From Nocardioides sp. PD653-B2 (GTDB lineage Bacteria > Actinomycetota > Actinomycetes > Propionibacteriales > Nocardioidaceae): a stretch of DNA of 64,000 nucleotides. The notes beneath the pieces are model-generated. The model was not told where the DNA came from. It saw only the letters and a list, made by a program, of their open reading frames with translations, and made no database searches. The position numbers and the translations under genes were made by a program. The stretch covers positions 62,001 through 126,000 of the forward strand of contig NZ_BDJE01000025.1 in the NCBI RefSeq assembly GCF_002117935.1, in the 5' to 3' direction. Positions 1 through 7,390 of the stretch are shown in pieces; within the stretch, counting starts at the first letter, position 1; each line of letters starts with the position of its first letter.

Positions 1-2694
1 GACGATGTCGAGCCGGTCGATCCGTCGCCCGATCTCCACCGCCGACGCGAAGAGCGCCCGGCCGAGCCCGCGGGTGCCGGTCAGCATGTAGTGGAGGGCC
101 AGGCCGACGTAGCTGTCCGCGATCTCTGCCTCGTCGTCGACGAGCTCCGCGAGCCGCGCCTTCTCGTCCGCGATCTCGCGGAAGTCGTGGCTGGTCCGCA
201 TCTGCAGCTGGATCAGGGTCTGGGCGAGCTCGACGAGCACCCACGCAGCCTCGTCGCGACCACGAAGAGCGTCATAGCGCGCCTGGGCCATCGCGATCGC
301 GGCCTCGTAGTCGTTGCGATCCACCGCGATCGCCGCCGCGAGGATCGCGACGGCCGAGGACGCGGAGAGCTCGTCGCCCTGCGCGGTGAAGGCGTCGCGC
401 GCGGACTCGCTGTGCTCGATCGCGCCCTCCAGGTCGCCGGCCTCCCGGAGCGCCCGAGCCAGGTCGAGCTCGATCCGCGCGCGCTCGACGGGCTCGGCGG
501 CCCGCTCGAGCGCGACCCCGAGATGACCCGCCGCCTCCGCGGGCGCGCCGAGGGCCAGGGCGCGGACGGCAGCCCGGCGCAGCTCGCCGATGGCCCGCGC
601 GGTCAGCTCGGCGACGTCATCGTCCTCCGGCACCGCGTCGAGGGCGTCGAGGTAGTGCTGGGCCGCGATCGCCGCGACCTCCGCCGACGAGTCCTCCGTC
701 GACGTCAGCAGCCCGACGACCGTCAGGTGGCCGGCCTTGCGGTCGCGGCGCGAGAGGGTGCCGTAGGCGACCTGACGGACGACGGCCTGCACGAACTGGT
801 AGAGGCCGACCTCGACGCTGAGCCGGTTGGACTCCTGGCGCAGCAGCTGGAGCCGGACCAGCGCCGCGAGCACGTCGTCGAGGTCGGCGACGTCCGGGCA
901 CAGGTGGGCGATCGTGTCGCGGGCGAAGGACCGGCCCACGATGCTCGCACGGTCGATCACCCGACGCTGATCGGGCGAGAGCTTGTCGAGCCGGGCCGCG
1001 ATCAGCGCCTGCAGCGAGGCCGGGGCGCCGATCTGGTCGAGGTCGAGGGTGCCCTCGCCGGCGAGGACGTACTGCCCGCCGCGAGGCACGACGAGGTCGC
1101 GGTCGATCAGGGAGCGCACCGTCTCCACCGCGAAGAGCGGAATGCCCTCCGCTCGTGAGACCAACGCGTCGCGCACGGCGTCGTCGAGGCCCCCGACCAG
1201 GCCGTCGAGGAGCTCCCCCATCTGCCCGGCTCCCAGGGCGTCGAGGTGCACGACGGTCGAGCGCCGGTTGGTGGCGAGGCCGGGGTTGGCCTCGAGCAGC
1301 CCGGGCCGCGTGAACAGGCCCACGAAGCAGGGGAACGTCGCGAAGGCGAGCAGGTGCTCGACGAAGAGCACCAGGCCGTCGTCGGCGTACTGGGCGTCGT
1401 CGATGAGCAGGACCACCGGCGTCTGCCGGCCGGGGACGCTGTCGCTGACCCGGTGGAGGAAGGTCGTCCAGGCCGAGAAGAGGTCCTCGCGGGGAAAGGA
1501 CCCGACGGCCCCGATCCCCAGCAGCGCCTCCATCCGCGGCTCGAGCCAGGCCCGCTCGTCGGCGTCGGTCAGCAGCAGGTCGAGCCCTGCGGCGAGCAGC
1601 TCTGCCTGGTCCTCGTCTCCGTGGGCGACGTCGGCGACCTCGATGCCGCCGCCGTTGTTGCGGATCACCTGCAACCGGCCGCGGATCGCCTCGGCCAGCG
1701 CGTAGAACGCGACACCCTCGCCGTACGACACGCACCGACCGGTGTGCCAGCGAACGTCGGCGCTCAGGCCGTCGACGTACTTCTCGAACTCCCACGCCAG
1801 CCGGGACTTGCCGAGCCCGGCGTCGCCGTCGACGACGAGCAGTGCCGGCCGTTCGGTCTCCTCCACCCGGTGGAAGAGCTCCTTGACCAGCCGCATCTCG
1901 CGGTCGCGACCGATGTGCGGTGCCTCGAGCCCGTCGGCGCGCTGGGCTCCGCCGACCGCGGCGACCACGGCGCGCACCGACCACAACGGCATCGGCTCGG
2001 CCTTGCCCTTCATGGCGTGGCTGCCGACATCGACATACGTGATGGCGGACGAGGTCAGCAACCTCGTGGTCTCGTCGACCCACACCCGGCCGGCGGTCGC
2101 GGCGGACTGCACACGGGAGGCGGTGTTGACGGCGTCGCCGGCGACCATGCCCTGCTGCTCGGCGCCGATCGTCACGGCGACCTCGCCGGTGACGATGCCG
2201 ACCCGCATGGCGAGGTCGGGGACGTCGACGTCGGAGCCCATCGCCGCGATCGTGTTGACGAGCTCCAGTCCGGCGCGGACAGCGCGCTCGGCGTCGTCCT
2301 CGTGGGCGGTCGGGACTCCCCAGACCGCCATCACCGCGTCGCCGATGAACTTCTCGACCGTGCCGCCGTAGCGGGCGACGATCGCGCGGCACTCGTCGAA
2401 GTAGCGCGAGAGCAGCTCGCGGACCTGCTCCTGGTCGCGGGTCTCCGAGAGCGCCGTGAAGCCGACGAGGTCGCCGAAGAGGACGCTGGTGATCCGTCGC
2501 GACGCGACCGGCTGGACGGTCGTGGCCACCGACGCGCCCTGGTCGGCGCCGCAGGTGCTGCAGAAGCGAGCACCCGGCACGACCTCGGCCTGGCAGCTCC
2601 GGCAGGCCAGCGCCTGCAGGGTGGCACCGCAGGTGAAGCAGAACCTCGCACCGTCGGGCTGACCGCCCGTGCCGCAGCTCCCGCACGTCGTCAC
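1..2694 (-). CDS. Class III adenylate/guanylate cyclase with zinc ribbons and AAA ATPase domain (3' end outside window)
   Basis: Likely makes cAMP (or cGMP) under control of a signalling ATPase domain. At least 898 residues are visible and the C-terminus lies beyond position 1. The N-terminus has paired CxxC zinc-ribbon motifs (residues ~4-50). A class III cyclase domain follows, with FGDLVGFT and FIGDAVMAVWG (two metal aspartates and the substrate lysine in EKFIGD) and an AVNTASR motif supplying the transition-state Asn and Arg, so it looks catalytically complete. An AAA/STAND-type ATPase follows, with Walker A GDAGLGKS and Walker B LLIDDAQ, then helical-repeat-like sequence. I chose the GTG at 2694 because it keeps the first CxxC and sits 8 bases after GGGAGG. 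The gene lies 88 bp downstream, on the same strand, of a transporter with a cNMP-binding domain. Confidence 0.9.
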   Translation of the reverse strand, partial: MTTCGSCGTGGQPDGARFCFTCGATLQALACRSCQAEVVPGARFCSTCGADQGASVATTVQPVASRRITSVLFGDLVGFTALSETRDQEQVRELLSRYFDECRAIVARYGGTVEKFIGDAVMAVWGVPTAHEDDAERAVRAGLELVNTIAAMGSDVDVPDLAMRVGIVTGEVAVTIGAEQQGMVAGDAVNTASRVQSAATAGRVWVDETTRLLTSSAITYVDVGSHAMKGKAEPMPLWSVRAVVAAVGGAQRADGLEAPHIGRDREMRLVKELFHRVEETERPALLVVDGDAGLGKSRLAWEFEKYVDGLSADVRWHTGRCVSYGEGVAFYALAEAIRGRLQVIRNNGGGIEVADVAHGDEDQAELLAAGLDLLLTDADERAWLEPRMEALLGIGAVGSFPREDLFSAWTTFLHRVSDSVPGRQTPVVLLIDDAQYADDGLVLFVEHLLAFATFPCFVGLFTRPGLLEANPGLATNRRSTVVHLDALGAGQMGELLDGLVGGLDDAVRDALVSRAEGIPLFAVETVRSLIDRDLVVPRGGQYVLAGEGTLDLDQIGAPASLQALIAARLDKLSPDQRRVIDRASIVGRSFARDTIAHLCPDVADLDDVLAALVRLQLLRQESNRLSVEVGLYQFVQAVVRQVAYGTLSRRDRKAGHLTVVGLLTSTEDSSAEVAAIAAQHYLDALDAVPEDDDVAELTARAIGELRRAAVRALALGAPAEAAGHLGVALERAAEPVERARIELDLARALREAGDLEGAIEHSESARDAFTAQGDELSASSAVAILAAAIAVDRNDYEAAIAMAQARYDALRGRDEAAWVLVELAQTLIQLQMRTSHDFREIADEKARLAELVDDEAEIADSYVGLALHYMLTGTRGLGRALFASAVEIGRRIDRLDIV

Positions 2695-2782
2695 CAGGGC
2701 CTCCCGATCGATCGCTGACTCCGCGTCCCGAGGCAAGGATGACGCATCACCCGGGCCAGGACCGGTCGATCTCGCCATCTGC

Positions 2783-4420
2783 TCACACCCCGAGCCGGAG
2801 GCGTACGACGTCCTCGGCCGCGCGGGCGGACTCCGCGGCACCGGTCACCGCGGCGAGGAAGTCGTCGCGGTCCAACGCGAGCAGCTCGGTCGGCTCCAGA
2901 GCGCTGATGGTCGCCGTGCGCGGCACGTCGCGGAGCAGCCCGATCTCGCCGAAGAAGTCGCCCGGGCCCTCGATCCGCAGCAGGCGCCCGTTCTTGGTGA
3001 CGTCGACCGCCCCGGAGACGATCAGGTAGAAGCGGTCCGAGGTCTCGCCCTCCGCCAGGATCGTGGCTCCGACGGGGACCGACACCGGCTCGAGCTTGCG
3101 CGCCAGCGACTCCTGGACCGGAGGCGACAACGGGGCGAAGAGGTCGAGCGAGCGAATCAGCTCGAGGTGCGCGGGCTGGTACTCCGGCAGGGCGAGGCGG
3201 GCGTCGAGCCGGCGCATCCGAGCGAACGCGGCCAGCACCAGCGCGGTGACACCGCCGCCCAGGAGCGCCAGGGCGCCACGGAAGCCGAGCAGGTGCACGA
3301 GCAGCGGGGCGATCGCGGCCCCCAGCGCCATGGACCCGATCAGCGCACTGTCGACGGCCGCGTAGACGCGCGACAGGATCCGGTCCGGAGCGATCCGCTG
3401 CGGGATGGTGTCGAGGCCGAGGTTGACCCACGCGTCGGAGAAGCCGATCAGGGCGAGCGCGACGAAGACGACGACCGGCGACGGGAAGATCGCGAGCACC
3501 ACCAGCGGCAGCGCCCAGCCGAGCACCCCGATCGCCATGTCCTGGCCGAGCCGGCCCTTCGTCAGCCGGGTCAGCATCACCAGGCCGCCCACCACGGTGC
3601 CGATCCCGAGGACCGAGTTGAGGTAGCCGACGCCGGCAGCCCCTGCGTCGAGCACGGTCAGCGACATCATCACCGTGAAGACGGTGAGAGCGCCCCAGAT
3701 CAGTCCCTGGGCCGCGGCCAGCCCGGCCACGATCGCGAGGTCGCGGTCGCGGACCAGCTCGGCGTACCCCACCGTGACCTCGTGGAGGAAGCTCTCGGCA
3801 TCGTCGGGCTCGTCCTTCGAGACGAGCGCCGGTTCGGCCGCGGGCACCCGGACCGCGGCGACCAGGGCGAAGGACCAGGCGTAGCTCACCACGTTGAGCC
3901 AGAAGACCAGCTCGACGTCGACGACGCTGATGAGGAGCGCACCGATCGCGGGACCGACGAACATCGCGGCGGTCTCGAGGTTGGAGGCGACCGCGTTGGA
4001 GGCGGTCAGCTGGTCGGGCGTCGAGACCAGGCGAGGGATCAGCCCGGCCTGGGCCGAGCGGAACGACGCGCCGACCATCCCCGAGAGGACGGCGAGCACG
4101 TAGACGATGATCGGTGGCCCGCCCAGCCCGATCGAGACGGCGGCCAGTGCGACGAGCACGCCGCGGATCGCGTCCACGGTCAGCATGAAGTGCTTGCGGG
4201 ACACCTTGTCGGCGACCAGCGCGCCGAGCGGTCCGGCGATCGCGACCGAGACGAACCGGACGGCCTGGAAGACCCCGACCGCGGTGGCGCCGCCCACCTG
4301 GTAGGCCCACACCGTCACCGCGGTCGCGTAGGCCCAGTCACCCAGCGTGGAGCCGAAGAACGCCAGCTGGATCCGGCGCAGGGCCGGGTTGGTGAGGACC
4401 TGCTTCAGTGACCCCGACAT
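2783..4420 (-). CDS. MFS-type membrane protein with C-terminal cyclic-nucleotide-binding domain
   Basis: A 545-residue protein. About 12 hydrophobic segments of major facilitator type fill residues ~10-400. A cNMP-binding domain of Crp/PKA type follows at ~420-520. Its phosphate-binding cassette is intact: FGEIGLLRDVPRTATI carries the Glu that contacts ribose and the Arg that contacts phosphate. The family is often annotated as MFS transporter/cyclic nucleotide-binding protein; the substrate cannot be read from sequence. The gene sits just upstream of a class III cyclase on the same strand, so control of transport by a locally made cyclic nucleotide is a reasonable inference. Two small palindromes lie in its 5' region (4450-4467 and 4500-4515). 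Confidence 0.88.
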   Translation of the reverse strand: MSGSLKQVLTNPALRRIQLAFFGSTLGDWAYATAVTVWAYQVGGATAVGVFQAVRFVSVAIAGPLGALVADKVSRKHFMLTVDAIRGVLVALAAVSIGLGGPPIIVYVLAVLSGMVGASFRSAQAGLIPRLVSTPDQLTASNAVASNLETAAMFVGPAIGALLISVVDVELVFWLNVVSYAWSFALVAAVRVPAAEPALVSKDEPDDAESFLHEVTVGYAELVRDRDLAIVAGLAAAQGLIWGALTVFTVMMSLTVLDAGAAGVGYLNSVLGIGTVVGGLVMLTRLTKGRLGQDMAIGVLGWALPLVVLAIFPSPVVVFVALALIGFSDAWVNLGLDTIPQRIAPDRILSRVYAAVDSALIGSMALGAAIAPLLVHLLGFRGALALLGGGVTALVLAAFARMRRLDARLALPEYQPAHLELIRSLDLFAPLSPPVQESLARKLEPVSVPVGATILAEGETSDRFYLIVSGAVDVTKNGRLLRIEGPGDFFGEIGLLRDVPRTATISALEPTELLALDRDDFLAAVTGAAESARAAEDVVRLRLGV

Positions 4421-4449
4421 ACGACAGACCCCCGTGGCTCCGGACTCGG

Positions 4450-4467
4450 CTGCTCCGAGAGGAGCAG
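4450..4467. repeat. Short hairpin upstream of the MFS-cNMP gene
   Basis: CTGCTCC and GGAGCAG form a perfect 7-bp stem with a 4-nt loop, 30 bp upstream of the MFS-cNMP start codon. It could be a leader hairpin or part of an operator. No T-tract follows on either strand. Confidence 0.4.
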
Positions 4468-4499
4468 CGTCATCATGACGCCGACGGGGGCCGTCGTAC

Positions 4500-4515
4500 T
4501 GTCAGTTCGCTGACA
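4500..4515. promoter_or_regulatory. Palindrome TGTCAG-N4-CTGACA between the TM2 and MFS-cNMP genes
   Basis: A perfect 6-bp inverted repeat with a 4-bp spacer, 10 bp past the TM2 gene stop and about 80 bp upstream of the MFS-cNMP start. The spacing suits a dimeric repressor site. It could also fold as a TTCG-type tetraloop hairpin ending the TM2 transcript. Confidence 0.35.
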
Positions 4516-4525
4516 TTGGGGCTTG

Positions 4526-5041
4526 CTAGCTGCTGCGCAGTGGTCGTCCCTGCGCGTCGACCGAGTCGGTGGCGAGGATGATGATGCCGTCGATGAACGG
4601 CCACAGCGCGCCGATGCCGCAGGTCAGCACGGTCACGATCACCTGCCAGACACCGGTCTTCGTGTCACCGATGTAGAAGCGGCCGATGCCGAGCGGGATC
4701 AGGATCTGCAGCAGGCCCGCGACCAGCTTGGTCTTGTCGGAGTAGGGGATGCCGGTCACCGGGTGCACGCCGTACGGCGCGGCCGGGTTGTAGGGCTGCT
4801 GTCCCGGGTAGCCGCCGGCGGGCGGCGGCGGGTAGCCGCTCGGCTGGGCGTACGGCGGAGGCTGCTGGCCGCCGGCGGGCGGCGGCACCTGTCCGCCGTA
4901 CGGGGGCGGGGTGGGCTGGCCGTACGGCGGGGGCGTCGGCTCGCCGTACGGCGGGGGCGGGGCCTGGTCGCCGGAGGGCGAGGGAGGCTGCTGGCCCTCA
5001 GGCGGCTGGGTGGGGTCCGGAGTTTCGGGGCCTGTGGTCAT
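4526..5041 (-). CDS. TM2-domain membrane protein with Pro/Gly/Tyr-rich N-terminus
   Basis: A 171-residue protein. Residues ~1-95 are a low-complexity cytoplasmic-looking tail with repeated PPPYG-type units. A TM2 domain follows (~105-165): two hydrophobic helices flanking the conserved GRFYIGDTKTG turn. TM2 proteins are small membrane proteins of mostly unknown role. I placed the start at ATG 5041; an in-frame GTG at 5050 would add three residues, and neither has a strong ribosome binding site. Confidence 0.85.
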   Translation of the reverse strand: MTTGPETPDPTQPPEGQQPPSPSGDQAPPPPYGEPTPPPYGQPTPPPYGGQVPPPAGGQQPPPYAQPSGYPPPPAGGYPGQQPYNPAAPYGVHPVTGIPYSDKTKLVAGLLQILIPLGIGRFYIGDTKTGVWQVIVTVLTCGIGALWPFIDGIIILATDSVDAQGRPLRSS

Positions 5042-5069
5042 GGCGACCACAGTAGGGCCCGCCGGGTCC

Positions 5070-6296
5070 TCAGGGCAGCAGGTCGCGCACGAGGGCGTCC
5101 GCGAGCAGCCGGCCGCGCTGGGTGGGCACGAGGCGCTCCGCGTGCCGGGTCAGCAGGCCGTCGTCGATCAGCCGTGCGACCGCGGCCCGTCCGGTCGCGT
5201 CGAGGACGCTGACCGGCAGCCCGTCGCGCAGCCGCAGCTCGAGCAGCACCCGCTCGACGCGGCGGCTCTCGTCGTCCAGCACCTCGCGGGCGTGGGCGGG
5301 GCTGCGGCCGGCCGCCAGCCGGTCGGCGTACGCCGCGGGATGCTTGACGTTCCACCACCGCACACCGCCGACGTGCGAGTGCGCGCCCGGTCCGACGCCC
5401 CACCAGTCGCCGCCGGTCCAGTAGAGCAGGTTGTGCCGGCAGCGGCTCGCCTCGTCCTTGGCCCAGTTCGAGACCTCGTACCACCCGAGGCCGGCCGCCG
5501 CGAAGCGCTCGTCGGCGAGCACGTACTTGTCGGCGAGGTCGTCCTCGTCGGGCATCGGCAGCTCGCCGCGCTTGACCCGTCGGGCCAGGGCGGTGCCGTC
5601 CTCGACGATGAGGGAGTAGGCCGAGACGTGGTCGGGGCTGGACGCCAGCGCCGTCTCGACGCTGGTCTCCCAGTCGGCGAGCGACTCCCCCGGGGTGCCG
5701 TAGATGAGGTCCAGGCTGATCTGCTCGAAGCCCGCCTGCCGGGCCCAGTCGACGACGGCCGGGACCCGGAGCGGGTCGTGGGTGCGGTCCAGCACCGCGA
5801 GGACGTGGTCGACGGCCGACTGCATCCCGAACGAGATCCGGGTGAACCCGACCTGCCGCAGCTCCTCGAGGTCCCACAGCGCCACGCTGTCGGGGTTGGA
5901 CTCGGTGGTGACCTCGGCGTCGTCGGCGAGCCCGAACTCCGAGGCGATCGCCGCGACCACCGATCCCAGGTCGGCCGGGCTCAGCAGGGTCGGCGTCCCG
6001 CCGCCGAAGAAGACCGTCTGCACCGGGACGTCCACGTCGCCCAGGGCGACGCGGGCTCGCCGTACCTCCGCGATCGCTGCCTCGGCGTACGTCGTGCGCG
6101 ACGCCCCGGGTGCGCCTCCGGCCGGCCCGAGCTCCTCGGACGTGTAGGTGTTGAAGTCGCAGTAGCCGCAGCGCACCGTGCAGAACGGCACGTGCACGTA
6201 GATCCCGAACGGCCGCTGCCCCAGCCCCGCCAGCGCGCTCTCGGGCAGCGACCCGTCGTCGGGGACCGGGTCACCGGCGGGCAGGGCGGAAGGCAT
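5070..6296 (-). CDS. hemW: HemW-like radical SAM protein (coproporphyrinogen III oxidase family / heme chaperone)
   Basis: A 408-residue radical SAM enzyme. The 4Fe-4S cysteines are in PFCTVRCGYCDFN near residue 30, followed by the family motif FFGGGTPTLL and SFGMQS. The HemW C-terminal domain is present (GVGPGAHSH and NVKHP region). In this family the oxidative CPO reaction is usually absent and the protein acts as a heme carrier. Start ATG 6296 has GGGAGGA about 9 bases upstream; reading further upstream would run into the repeat element at 6323. In many Actinobacteria hemW lies near lepA. Here about 27 kb, including the mutasome and a polysaccharide locus, separates them. Confidence 0.92.
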   Translation of the reverse strand: MPSALPAGDPVPDDGSLPESALAGLGQRPFGIYVHVPFCTVRCGYCDFNTYTSEELGPAGGAPGASRTTYAEAAIAEVRRARVALGDVDVPVQTVFFGGGTPTLLSPADLGSVVAAIASEFGLADDAEVTTESNPDSVALWDLEELRQVGFTRISFGMQSAVDHVLAVLDRTHDPLRVPAVVDWARQAGFEQISLDLIYGTPGESLADWETSVETALASSPDHVSAYSLIVEDGTALARRVKRGELPMPDEDDLADKYVLADERFAAAGLGWYEVSNWAKDEASRCRHNLLYWTGGDWWGVGPGAHSHVGGVRWWNVKHPAAYADRLAAGRSPAHAREVLDDESRRVERVLLELRLRDGLPVSVLDATGRAAVARLIDDGLLTRHAERLVPTQRGRLLADALVRDLLP

Positions 6297-6322
6297 TGCG
6301 CCATCCTCCCACCCGGCCATGG

Positions 6323-6375
6323 GCGGGTCGTCCGCCTCTCCGCTACTCATAGGTGCGCAGGAGGCGGACGACTCG
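6323..6375 (+). repeat. Left inverted copy of a 53-bp palindromic element flanking the endonuclease gene
   Basis: This element matches the reverse complement of 7338-7390 at 42 of 53 positions without gaps, including the first 18 bases (GCGGGTCGTCCGCCTCTC). It is itself a hairpin: GTCGTCCGCCTC at 6327-6338 pairs with GAGGCGGACGAC at 6361-6372. It lies between the divergent hemW and endonuclease starts, so it is not simply a terminator. Confidence 0.8.
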
Positions 6376-6429
6376 GATGCTGTGGATGACGGCCGCCGCC
6401 ATCGCCGCAGTTCGGGGAGGCTCGAGGGC

Positions 6430-7353
6430 ATGTCCGGTACGACGCCACCCCGCTGGCTGCCGCTCGCCGCAGCCCAGGAGGGGATGCTGCATCGGCGCCA
6501 GCTGAATCGACTCGGCATGGGAAGCCACTACGTCGACGCCCAGCTCAGTGCCCGCCGATGGCAGGAGGTGAGCAGCGTGGTTGTGTGCACGACGACCGGG
6601 GCGCTCACCCGCGCCCAGCTGATGTGGGCCGGGGTCCTGCACGCCGGCCCCTGCAGTGCTCTCGGCGGCCTCACCGCACTGGAGAGACACGGGTTGGCAC
6701 GGTGGCACCGCGACGAGATCACCGTCCTGGTCCGGAAGTCGCACAACCTGGAGCCGGTCAACGGCATCCGTTTCGTCGAGACCCGACGGCCGATCCCGTT
6801 GCTGACCTCCCCGCTGCCCCTGTCGACCTGGCGGGTGGAACCCACGGCCCTCCTGTGGGCGGGCTACCACCCGGTGACGCGGTCGGCGTACGGGCTCCTC
6901 GCGGCCTGCGTCCAGCAGGGCCTGACGACGCCGTACCGCCTCGACGGGTGGATCACGCGGATGCGGCCGCTGCGCCGGGCCAAGCCGTTTCGTCGATTCC
7001 TCGGCGAGCTGGCCGCCGGCACCCAGTCGGTTGCGGAACGCGACGTCCTCACGATGTGCGACTCGTTCCTGATCCCTCGGCCCGGGCGCCAGACCCCACG
7101 GCGAGACTCCGCCGGCCGCCTCCGGTTCACGGATGCCGAGTGGCGGCTGCCGGATGGGCGCGTGGTCGTGCTCGAGGTCGACGGCGGGTTCCACATGCGA
7201 GTGGAGCACTGGAGCGCCGACATCGAACGGGAGCGCCAGCTCGTCGCCACCGGCGTGACGGTGATCCGATGCACTGCCCTCGAGCTGCGCAACCATCCCG
7301 ATCGAGTGGCCCGAGACCTGCGCGCGCTCGGCGTACTCGGGTCGTCCGCCTGA
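6430..7353 (+). CDS. AbiEi-like winged-helix plus DUF559/Vsr-like endonuclease protein
   Basis: A 307-residue protein. The N-terminal ~100 residues resemble the AbiEi antitoxin/transcription-factor winged helix (AAAQEGMLHRRQL, then SARRW). The C-terminal ~90 residues resemble the DUF559/very-short-patch-repair type PD-(D/E)XK fold, with LPDGRVVVLEVDGGFH, the ERERQL helix and GVTVIRCTALELR. ATG 6430 has GGGGAGG upstream. No toxin partner lies beside it. It is bracketed by inverted copies of a palindromic element (6323-6375, 7338-7390), and its stop codon sits inside the right copy. Sequence-specific nicking or cleavage is an inference; solitary genes of this family are usually left as hypothetical. 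Confidence 0.75.
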   Translation: MSGTTPPRWLPLAAAQEGMLHRRQLNRLGMGSHYVDAQLSARRWQEVSSVVVCTTTGALTRAQLMWAGVLHAGPCSALGGLTALERHGLARWHRDEITVLVRKSHNLEPVNGIRFVETRRPIPLLTSPLPLSTWRVEPTALLWAGYHPVTRSAYGLLAACVQQGLTTPYRLDGWITRMRPLRRAKPFRRFLGELAAGTQSVAERDVLTMCDSFLIPRPGRQTPRRDSAGRLRFTDAEWRLPDGRVVVLEVDGGFHMRVEHWSADIERERQLVATGVTVIRCTALELRNHPDRVARDLRALGVLGSSA

Positions 7354-7390
7354 CACGCACCCATGGCTTGTCGAGAGGCGGACGACCCGC
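7338..7390 (-). repeat. Right inverted copy of the 53-bp palindromic element, overlapping the endonuclease stop codon
   Basis: This is the partner of 6323-6375 in opposite orientation. Its own hairpin is a perfect 14-bp stem (7338-7351 with 7376-7389). It spans the endonuclease stop (7351-7353) and ends at the last base before the dnaE2 stop codon. Lying between convergent genes, it could also act as a bidirectional terminator. Confidence 0.8.

Noticed and set aside
6297..6518. Upstream starts for hemW
   Set aside because: They would overlap the repeat element and the divergent endonuclease gene. ATG 6296 has a strong ribosome binding site.
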